Source: Jaltomata sinuosa
Taxonomy: Eukaryota; Streptophyta; Magnoliopsida; Solanales; Solanaceae
DNA: 64,000 bases
Direction of reading: 5' to 3'
NCBI GenBank assembly: GCA_003996215.1
Contig: QJPP01007247.1
Location: 620,001-684,000, forward strand
Under the pieces are notes generated by a model that was not told where the DNA came from, did no database searches, and saw only the letters and a program-made list of their open reading frames with translations. Each line of letters opens with the position of its first letter. Within the stretch, counting starts at the first letter, position 1. Of this stretch, positions 56,007 through 64,000 are shown piece after piece. Made by a program: the position numbers and the translations under genes.

Positions 56007-58195
56007 TTCAAGTGTTCAAATTATCATTGAAATAGTGTCAAAATCGACCAAAAATAGTGGCTAATTTCCAGTGATGGGTTGACGATTTTTCTGTTAAAAT
56101 CATATTTTTTTAACCAACTTTTCTGCAATTAAATCATTGATTTCGGTCCTAAACATGTTTTAGGAAATATTTTAATAATTAATTGGACAAAAGTTTGATT
56201 GAAAAAAATTAAAGTTCTTCGTATTGAAGTTTGATTTGATCCAAAGTTTCGATCATAATCACAATTAACTACTTATATGATTTTTCTCAAACCATTTTTC
56301 ATAAAATTGATCCAAATTTTCGATCATAATAACAGTTAATTATATGATTTTGCTTAAAAATATATGGGTAACAAATTACTCAACTTAATTTGCACTGAAA
56401 TTTCATGAAACACGGATTATTAATTTTTTGAAATTAATACATCATTATGGGTGTGAAAAGACATAAATGATGAATACGGCTAGTGAAGCATTTATTTTAT
56501 GATGTATTTATTTGTGTTGGAAATAATACTCATAGTTTAATATAAATATTCAATGCTTGTGAATCTTTACTGTATTCCATGTTCCCGCCCTTTAAAAAGA
56601 AAAAAAATCAATAATTCTAATAGAAAACATTCTTTTTTTTATCAAGTCCTTAAAAAATTAATCACAATCACGAAGTTATAAAATCTCATACAAATGAATA
56701 AGGGTGTTCATAATTTGGTTAAAAATCGATCCAAATTAAAAATTAAATCAAGTCGGTCAAATAAATTAACAGTTTGTTTGGTTTGGTTTGATTTATTTAA
56801 ATTTTTAAAAATCGATAATATTTAGTTTGATTTTGATTTTAATAAAAAGAATCAAAGAAAAAATTTAAACTAAATCAATAAATTATATACACAATTTTTG
56901 TAATTATATATATACCACAAATTATAATAAATTACAGTTAAAATAAAATGAACAAAAAAAATAAATTAATAGTATCCAGGCTGAGGGACGGATATCTCGC
57001 TCTCTTTAAGGAGATTCAAGCCCACTGCGTCATAATCAACACCAATCCAGCAGTATCACTCTTGATTTGTCCCCTCCTGGATACAACAACGTCGTGTGAC
57101 TCAAACAACTCCGGATTAGTTGAAGAGTCCAAAGCTCCAGCAAAAGAACATCTTTCTTCAACATATAATTACTCTCTTTTGTATAGTGAATATAGTTGAA
57201 GACTTAGAATATATTTTTTGTCTCAACTCTCTCTTTTACTATTCTAACCTCACTACATACTATAATATTTTTTCACACTTCACATAATTTTCATCTTCTT
57301 TCTCTATTCTTATACACAATATAATGCAAGATCACCACTATTTATAGGTGATAAATTCTTTCTTACAATGAATAAGAAGAATGTGGATTGTAAAGTGGGT
57401 AAATAAAGAGTTTAGAGGTTATAAGTTACAAGATATAATGATATAAAATATGGGGTTGGTGAGTAATTAGTGGTAGATTATGGCTCTAGTGGTTACATAA
57501 GTTACATCAAGAAATAATGACCATATTTTTGTCAATTTATGCCCACTAACATAAAAAGATAATGCACTTTAATATTATAATTTTAATATTAAAATACATA
57601 AACACCAACACAGTAGCTAAATTGGACCTACAAACTTTAGGAAATCTATTTTGATGTCTGACCAAGTAAGCATCAGCACCCCTAAAAGAAGCTAGTACCA
57701 ACTGCTGATCTTAGGAATCAGGTTCCTTACGTTCGTATAAGCAGTAAATCTGAGTTACGTGAACCAGGTTCACCTACTGAAACGAAGTGCAGAATAAACA
57801 GTAAAGACACATAATGTACCGTAGAAAATCTCCTTACTCAAGGGAGTAAGAATCACGACCTACGTTGTGTATGATTTTCACCCAAGCTTCAGTAACTTTT
57901 AACGAGCGGTTTCATATTACAACTTTATAATCTAAGGGACTAACTCTAGTACCTTAACCCAACAGTTAACTCTAACTGTTCTAACAACAACTCTCCAAGA
58001 AGATAAACTATCTTCTTGTTACAAGCCTCACAAACTCACTGTAATAATAGGAATAGTTACAACTCAATAACACTGCTAAACTCAACAAAGACTAATAATT
58101 CTAGCCTTTTTAACTACCCAAATATCACACAAAATAACTCATCAATTTACTCCAATTGATGAGCTTCAACAAAGACTAATAACTCTAGCCTTCAA
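56007..58195. repeat. Spacer tandem duplication, unit 2
   Basis: Matches unit 1 except that the 53516-54170 part is missing and replaced by a short inverted piece (56440-56520), and the MITE is absent. A 60-bp segment ('gatccaaattttcgatcataa' type) is repeated near 56235 and 56310. An 83-codon frame (56948-57199) is stop-broken in unit 1, so no gene is called. Confidence 0.85.
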
Positions 58196-59099
58196 TTGAT
58201 CAAACTTCAATATTCAATAGTGTAGATCAAACTCCTCTTTTGACTCTAATTCTTCTCTTTATTTCCTTCCTTTTTTGCTCCTTTATTTCGTTCCTTCTTT
58301 GCTCCTTTATTTCGTTCCTTCTTTGCTCCTTTATTTCTGCAATTTATTTCTTTCCTTCTTTTCTCCGATCTTTCATATTTGTACAGACTGTCCGCATTCT
58401 TATCTGAGGACCTGGTTCACCTGATAGAGTATCATAAGACAACAAGTAGTGAACCAGTTCATTTTGTCAATTATCAAAACTACAAACATGTTTTTCTATT
58501 TCCTAACAACCCCTCAGTTACAAAATTCTCTTCGACACGAAGACGAAAGGAATTTTGAGTTGGGTTTTTGATAAAATATGAATACCCATATTTGTTCATA
58601 GTTTTTTTTTTGTATGTGTTAAGAAGAGATTGAAACTATATTTATCTAATTGAAATATAAGTGATCCAGATCATTTAAATATGGACTAAATAAGCTGAAA
58701 TTTACAAATATGGACTGAAATCGCCGGCTCTAACTCTCGATTTGTGACACGTGGCTTTTGCTTAATTAATTGTATTAGCTAATCTCTTAATTAGAACTCA
58801 TCCAACACCTCTTTCCTCTCCAAAATTAAGCACTATTTCTCCGAAGTCAGAGACAAACGTGAGCATTGTGTGTTGTAATTAAAAAAATGCAGGAAAAGAG
58901 AAGAATAAGGGTGGATTTAGCCATGGCAGATATCAAAAGCTTATATTTCATCTTTTCTGAGGAATATATATTCTTTTGTCAAAAGACATTTTATGAAGTT
59001 ATCATGCATGTTTCTTTTTGGGCTTGGTTTTTTCATTTATGCTATTGACTAAAACCTCAATATGGATTTCTTTTCTTTTTTTCTTGGCCAAATTTTTTG
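58196..59099. other. Unassigned spacer with a 26-bp repeat
   Basis: 58255-58345 holds three copies of TTTCGTTCCTTCTTTGCTCC (26-bp period). The remainder is AT-rich; a 60-codon frame at 58866-59048 has no domain or support. Confidence 0.5.
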
Positions 59100-59280
59100 A
59101 CTAAATTACAAATTACTGATAGATAGATCATAGATTCATTGGAAAAAAGAGCCTGGCTCAAACTGGATTTATAGTGTTTCAACATTTTAGAATTTGGTGA
59201 TAACTATTGGAAAATATACATGAGACTTTGAAGGTTTGGTTACGTTTTCCATGGAGGAAAAGTTGACAGGGGGGCTTGAC
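59100..59280 (-). pseudogene. PPO relic 2: transit-peptide piece and 3' flank
   Basis: 59214-59275 reads FLHGKRNQTFKVSC on the minus strand, the most conserved part of the PPO transit peptide. Left of it, 59195-59213 is a remnant of the next codons, then sequence matching the 3' flank of PPO1 ('actgatagatagatcat', near 59117 and 45587). The mature enzyme coding region is missing. Confidence 0.78.
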
Positions 59281-59428
59281 CTTACCTTGGAATACAACGA
59301 GAGGAGAAGCAACTTTATCCTCGGCAAAAAGAAGGTTAGGAGACTATTATTTACATACTAACCCCCCGCGAATATGAAACTAATCGAGATTAGCTAACAA
59401 AAAAGTTGGCCTTATCGTATTTGAATAT
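59281..59428. other. Insertion between relic 2 transit peptide and its promoter
   Basis: About 150 bp of non-PPO sequence replaces the first coding residues. Confidence 0.5.
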
Positions 59429-59940
59429 TCATAGAGTTCCCCCTTGCCTTATATAATATGTTAGCCGCCAATAAAATATACCCCAATTGGAGCAACTTTT
59501 GAGGCTCACTTAATTACCCACTACTTGGGACGCGGCAGGTGAGAATTAAGGATAATAAGTCATGACTCAAGTGGGGGAAATTTTAATAGATTTTATTCTT
59601 AGGACGAATCAAATAGGAGTAGTACTACTTTTCCAAAAAGAAACATAATTTTGATAATATTATATTATATTGTTGTGGATCTTTAGGAGTACACTTGCAC
59701 ACCAATATTCTTCATATTTGAAGTCTAAAGAAAAAAGTGTTTTAGTCTGGATGTCCATGTGCGTTTCCCTCTTTGGACATGGAGAGCTTCGTTGTACCTG
59801 TTGAGATTGTTGGAAATGAATTCATAGAAAGATAATTGAAGTGTTAGTGGGTATAGGTGATGGAGCCAGGATTTTCACTATAAAAGATTGAAGTAATACC
59901 GAAAATCTCAATAGGACTCAACATATATATATGTAGTGTC
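59429..59940 (-). promoter_or_regulatory. Orphan PPO promoter of relic 2
   Basis: TATA block (59448-59455), 'accccaattggagca' and 'gagagcttcgttgtacctg' blocks match the PPO1 and PPO3 upstream regions. It now drives no PPO frame. Confidence 0.78.
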
Positions 59941-60284
59941 AAGATCCAATTTCTTCATTTCGTTAGTTTGTCCTCTTATTCCGATAGAAAAAGTTTTAGA
60001 GCATGTTTAGATGAGCTTATAAGCATAAGTTATAAATTAAGATTTATTTTTGTATTTTGACTTAAAAACACTTTTTTATTTCATCGTAATACTATAAAAG
60101 TGATTAAAAATTATTTTGATTTAAAAACACTTAAAATAAGTCGATCCAAATAGACTCTTAGTCTGAGTCGGAATCCGACTGTCGGATATATAAATGTGGT
60201 TCCCCCCGTAAGAAATCGTTCTTCGTTATCATTTTCAAGGTTGCAGTTATACTTTTTTTCTTTTTTAAACATAATTGTAACTGA
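59941..60284. other. Spacer downstream of PPO3
   Basis: AT-rich. A fold-back-like pair of 'aaaacacttttttatt' and 'ttaaaaacacttaaaataag' words lies near 60060-60140; no gene. Confidence 0.45.
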
Positions 60285-60290
60285 TTTATT
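60285..60290 (-). terminator. Poly(A) signal of PPO3
   Basis: AATAAA on the minus strand, about 156 bp after the stop, in the conserved GAATAAATCAGTTAC-like block. Confidence 0.65.
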
Positions 60291-60445
60291 CATGAATAAC
60301 AACAGCAAGGAAATCAAGCGTCAAGCTGATTTCAACATAAAAAAGTAACAGGGAAAAAGCAAAAAAACAGAATAAGGAAAGAGGAACAGAGCATCATCCA
60401 TCAACAAGCTTCAAGTGTAAACTCAGCAGATTCAGTAGAGACTAA

Positions 60446-62233
60446 TTAACATGCTGCAAGACTGATCTCCACACTTCCAATGGAGATACCTTCTCCACCT
60501 TTCCTTGGGACCAGAGTCACCGCAATAGTGTTTTCATCTTCCAGGCCAATGTCCTCCAGCAGTTCAGTGATTGCCAACGGGAAATCAGCAGTCGCAGTAT
60601 GATCAGTGTCACCAGCTATGTGAACATGTGGCAAGCTAGTATAGCTCCCCGCGAACTCTGTCTTGTCAAGCTCATCCGCATTCACATTATTGTCCACGTT
60701 CAGGAATACATCGAACCTTATGTACTGTCTATTATCATATTGTATGTTTTTGAATGTTAGCATCTCCTCTTGTTCATTTTTGTCCTGTTGAGTCCTTGAC
60801 GAAGCCGGCCTATTGATAGAAAACGAAATGGCTTTGTCCAACTTAGCCAGTGGGAATACCTGGCTGGCTGGTGGAAGTGAACCTGTATTTACTTTCCCTG
60901 CTGTGGTCTTTGTTTTTGGCTTGAAGTTACGCCACGGGGTGGGCATTAGTGCATAATCGTACCCCATCGTCTTAGTGTCCAAACAGTCTCGGACTTTCAC
61001 ACGGAATGGGTTGCCGTTTTCATCGTAGAAAAAGAACTCTGAGTTCAACCAATCTTTCTGTGTGAGATCCCTTCTTTTCCCTCCTATTGCTTTCCATTCG
61101 TTCCACATCCTGTCCACATTGCTGTGGTGGCAATAGAAAACAGGATCCAAACCAGCTGAGTAGAAATGACCCATATCCTCACCGTTTGACGTTCCACCAC
61201 CAGGCAAAGTTGAACCTGCCACTGTACCAGTCCAAATGTGGACAGGGGCGTGAGGGATGACTTCAACGGTTCCCGGCGCTTCGACATTATTCCCGAGAAC
61301 ATAAGGCGCACCAAAGAACAACAGAGGACATGGAGCATTGGTTACCAGTTGACGGTACATTAGAGTTAAGTTGTTAGTCATCATCTGGAGTTGCGTTGTT
61401 TGGACTTGATCGCCGAAAGAACCAAGATCCAATACGGTTCCATTACGGACTTGCGGATTACGCCTTTCGTCGTAAAGGGAAGTCCCTTGACGATCGAACA
61501 TGGGAGGCAAACGCATGCCCTTTGGATGGTCCCAGTTCCAATATGGCAAAGCGAAAGTGGGATCATCGATGAGGGATCCCAAGATTCTTTCATAGAAGTA
61601 CAAGTACCATCTATGGAATGGGAAGAAAAGCCATGAGTTATGAACTTGTAACGTTTTGCCATCAATTACATAAGCACCGTTGCAATAAGCACAATGGATA
61701 TTGGCTTGTTGCTTAAACCCACGTGGATCGTCTGGTACTTTTGTATCAAGTTCCTTCATTTTGCTAATGGCCAAATTGTACTTGGCAATATACTCCTCGT
61801 CAACAGCATGAGCAGGCTGTCGAACACGGAGCTTGGTCATGGAAGGGAACTTGTAATATGGAACTTTGCTCATATCCTTGGGTTTAGGAGCGCAACATAA
61901 GTATGGCACATTCTCAGTTGGACTAATCGTGGCTTTACTACAAGATGTGAGATCAGGGGGTGGTATAGGAGTAGCTGATGCAGCTAATGGTACAGCATTA
62001 GCAACACCATACAGACCTCCTAAACCAAGTAGCACATTTCTCCTATCAACAGAATTTATTTCAACATTTTGGTCACCATTATTGGAAACTTTGCATGAGA
62101 CTTTGAAGGTTTGGTTACGTTTCCCATGCAGGAAAAGTTGAGAGGGCTTTGTAGTGGAAGCTAAAGAAAATGACTTTGTGGTCGAAGTAAAGGGAGTGTT
62201 GAGAGTTGTACTACTATTGCACATACTTGCCAT
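60446..62233 (-). CDS. PPO: PPO3: polyphenol oxidase (catechol oxidase), intronless
   Basis: 595 residues, a normal length for Solanaceae PPO precursors. Transit peptide 1-60; twin-arginine signal with RR at 64-65 and hydrophobic run to LAASA; CuA ligands H180, H198, H207 and thioether C184 in the HCAYC motif; CuB ligands H328, H332 and the HH pair at 369-370; DWL at 394-396; RFDV at 506-509 in the C-terminal shielding domain that is usually removed on maturation. All metal ligands are present and no stop or frameshift is seen. The start is the ATG 40-50 bp downstream of the TATA box (62274-62282), in the same position as at the other loci. It oxidises o-diphenols to quinones in the thylakoid lumen. 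Which named PPO it is (A to F in tomato) cannot be settled by eye. Confidence 0.96.
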   Translation of the reverse strand: MASMCNSSTTLNTPFTSTTKSFSLASTTKPSQLFLHGKRNQTFKVSCKVSNNGDQNVEINSVDRRNVLLGLGGLYGVANAVPLAASATPIPPPDLTSCSKATISPTENVPYLCCAPKPKDMSKVPYYKFPSMTKLRVRQPAHAVDEEYIAKYNLAISKMKELDTKVPDDPRGFKQQANIHCAYCNGAYVIDGKTLQVHNSWLFFPFHRWYLYFYERILGSLIDDPTFALPYWNWDHPKGMRLPPMFDRQGTSLYDERRNPQVRNGTVLDLGSFGDQVQTTQLQMMTNNLTLMYRQLVTNAPCPLLFFGAPYVLGNNVEAPGTVEVIPHAPVHIWTGTVAGSTLPGGGTSNGEDMGHFYSAGLDPVFYCHHSNVDRMWNEWKAIGGKRRDLTQKDWLNSEFFFYDENGNPFRVKVRDCLDTKTMGYDYALMPTPWRNFKPKTKTTAGKVNTGSLPPASQVFPLAKLDKAISFSINRPASSRTQQDKNEQEEMLTFKNIQYDNRQYIRFDVFLNVDNNVNADELDKTEFAGSYTSLPHVHIAGDTDHTATADFPLAITELLEDIGLEDENTIAVTLVPRKGGEGISIGSVEISLAAC

Positions 62234-62273
62234 TGCTAGATTTTGGATGAAGATTCATAGAGTTCCCCCTTGC

Positions 62274-62282
62274 CTTATATAA
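62274..62282 (-). promoter_or_regulatory. TATA box of PPO3
   Basis: TATATAAGG on the minus strand, about 41-49 bp from the start codon. Confidence 0.75.
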
Positions 62283-63171
62283 TATGTAAGCACCAAATAA
62301 AATATACCCCAATTGGAGCAAGTTCAAAGGCTCACCTACCCAGTCCATAATACTATATTCGGGACATGGTAGGTGGGAGATTAAGGACAATTAGTGTGGG
62401 ATCATTGTGTTTTTATTCTTATTAGATCTATAGTAGATGAATTAAATAAGTAATACTTTTCTAAAAGAAAGATAATTTTAATAATATTATATTATATTGT
62501 TGTAGATCTTTTGGAGTACACTTGCACACAAGTTTAAAGAAAAAAGGTGTTAGCCAGGATGTCCATGTGGTTCCGGCTTTGAACATGGAGAGCTTCGTTG
62601 TACCTGTTGAGATTGTTCGAAATGAGTGCATAGAAAGATAATTGAAGTGTTCGTGGATTCCGGCAGCGGAGCAAGAATTATTATACTAATGAAGAATTAA
62701 AATATGAAGAAGTAAATATACGAAAATGTCAATAAGATTAAACATAGTATCAAGATCCAATTGGTCATGAACATCGTAATAAGGTATTGTTTTTCGCAAA
62801 TCCCAACATACCCGATCAATACCTCTTAGCATTAAACCATTGAATCCCTAATTTTATTTGCTTGTTGTGTAACAATAGTTGTAATTTTGCAGCAAATTAA
62901 ACAAATATATATCAATTGACACCTCTTGAATAAGGGTGGCTCTGCATGCCGTTGATCGATCCTATAGATCATAACAACATCAAATTAATTTTTCTAATAA
63001 TTTAATCACTCAACTTTCCTTAATATATCCTAGAATAAAGATTAGTCATAACTAGAGTAATTAGGTATTATACCGTGCAAAAGAATTTTTGAATTATCAT
63101 ATAATAATAGCTACTTGTATCATATAAAGTTGGAAGAAGATAGAGAGAAATAGTTACATAACTGTAACTGA
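62283..63171 (-). other. PPO3 upstream region and PPO4 3' spacer
   Basis: 62283-62760 is the duplicated PPO promoter block; 62760-63160 is AT-rich sequence with no recognised feature. Confidence 0.6.
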
Positions 63172-63177
63172 TTTATT
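63172..63177 (-). terminator. Poly(A) signal of PPO4
   Basis: AATAAA on the minus strand in the conserved 3' block, about 168 bp after the stop. Confidence 0.6.
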
Positions 63178-63344
63178 CGTTAATAACAACTGCAAGGAAA
63201 TCAAGCGTCCAGCTGATTTCAACATGAAAAATAACACGGAAAACCGAAAACACACAATAAGGAAAGAGTAACAGAGCATCATCCATCAACAAGCTTCAAG
63301 TGTAATCTCAACAGATTCAATAGAGACTAATTCGCCCTCCCAAA

Positions 63345-64000
63345 TTAACAAGCCACAAGATTGATCTCTACCACTTCAATGGAGGTACCTTCGCCACCTG
63401 TCCTTGGGACCAGAGTCACCGCGATAGTTTTTTCATCTTCAAGACCAATGTCCTCCAACAGTTCAGTGATCGCCAGCTGGAGAGTACCATTCGCGGTATG
63501 ATCAGACGCATTAGCTCCGTGAACATGTGGCAAGCTAGTATAGCTTCCCGCGAACTCTGCCTTGTCAAGCTCGTCCGCATTCACATTCTTGTCCACGTTC
63601 AGGAACACATCGAACCTAATGTACTGTCTGTTATCATATTTTATGCCATTGAACGTTAGCATCTCCTCTTGTTCATTTTTGTCCTGTTGAGTCCTTGACA
63701 AAGTCGGCCTATTGATAGAAAACGAAATGGCTTTGTCCAACTTAGCCAGAGGGAATACCTGGCTGGCTGGTGGAAGTGGACCTGTGTTCATTTTCCCAGC
63801 TGTGGTCTTTCTTTTTGGCTTGAAATTACGCCACGGGGTTGGCATTGGTGCGTAATCGTATCCCATCGTCTTAGTGTCCAAACAGTCTCGGACTTTCACA
63901 CGGAATGGATTTTTGTTTTCATCGTAGAAAAAGAACTCTGAGTTCAACCAATCTTTCTGTGTGAGATCCCCTCTTTTGCCTCCTAGCGCTTTCCATTCGC
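63345..64000 (-). CDS. PPO: PPO4: polyphenol oxidase, C-terminal part (5' end outside window)
   Basis: About 218 codons open from the window edge to the TAA at 63345-63347. It starts inside the EWKALGGKRGDL segment after CuB, continues through DWLNSEFFFYDE and ends with the RFDV domain and VEINLVAC. It is very close to PPO3, with no intron at the PPO1 position. A longer acidic linker (HGANASDHTANG region) differs from PPO3. The copper sites are outside the window, so activity cannot be judged. Confidence 0.93.
   Translation of the reverse strand, partial: EWKALGGKRGDLTQKDWLNSEFFFYDENKNPFRVKVRDCLDTKTMGYDYAPMPTPWRNFKPKRKTTAGKMNTGPLPPASQVFPLAKLDKAISFSINRPTLSRTQQDKNEQEEMLTFNGIKYDNRQYIRFDVFLNVDKNVNADELDKAEFAGSYTSLPHVHGANASDHTANGTLQLAITELLEDIGLEDEKTIAVTLVPRTGGEGTSIEVVEINLVAC

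Noticed and set aside
56948..57199. 83-codon plus-strand frame in tandem unit 2
   Set aside because: The homologous stretch in unit 1 (about 54580-54820) is not open; no domain.
58866..59048. 60-codon plus-strand frame
   Set aside because: AT-rich spacer, no conserved copy, no domain.

Overview
This is eukaryotic plant nuclear DNA, most likely from a Solanum species (tomato, potato or eggplant group). The evidence is a same-strand cluster of plastid polyphenol oxidase (PPO) genes, as in the Solanaceae PPO cluster, set among long Ty3/gypsy-type LTR retrotransposons and Stowaway/hAT-type MITEs. The species was not determined. There are no prokaryotic-type operons, CRISPR arrays, rRNA or tRNA genes.

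Bases 1-45,000 are almost entirely nested LTR retrotransposons, and target-site duplications (TSDs) can be read directly for five of the six insertions. Element A (minus strand, running off the left edge, right end 23094) is a decayed Ty3/gypsy element. A1 (2905-21727, TSD ATTGG) sits in A's gag; it is a Tat/Ogre-like element with about 3.9 kb LTRs that keeps gag but has lost the protease core and nearly all of RT-RNase H-integrase. A2 (8949-11148, TSD GGGAG) is a solo LTR inside A1. About 245 bp of spacer follows. B (23344-44975, TSD TTATA) is a roughly 4.75 kb Tat/Ogre-like solo LTR. It was split by B1 (25321-42196, TSD TATTT), a non-coding LARD-like element with about 3.4 kb LTRs. B1 was split in turn by B2 (29465-37488, TSD AGGGT), a Tekay/Del-type chromovirus whose gag-pol frame is interrupted only by in-frame stop codons.

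Bases 45,600-64,000 hold the PPO cluster, all on the minus strand. In order of position: a full-length PPO with a probable 269-bp intron (45807-47890); a relic of the first coding bases with its promoter (48413-48590); a LINE remnant (48782-49480); an orphan PPO transit-peptide exon (51270-51596); a pair of about 2-3 kb tandem spacer repeats (53148-58195); a second PPO relic with promoter (59100-59560); a full-length intronless PPO (60446-62233); and the 3' part of another PPO running off the right edge (63345-64000). The spacer copy at 53517-54350 is an empty-site paralogue of the sequence that received elements A and B, so it dates both insertions after the spacer duplication or independent of it.

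Functionally, the intact PPOs encode type-3 copper enzymes routed to the thylakoid lumen by a stromal transit peptide plus a twin-arginine signal. They oxidise o-diphenols to quinones in wound and herbivore defence. Everything else is mobile-element sequence, promoter and spacer duplicates, or AT-rich spacer.
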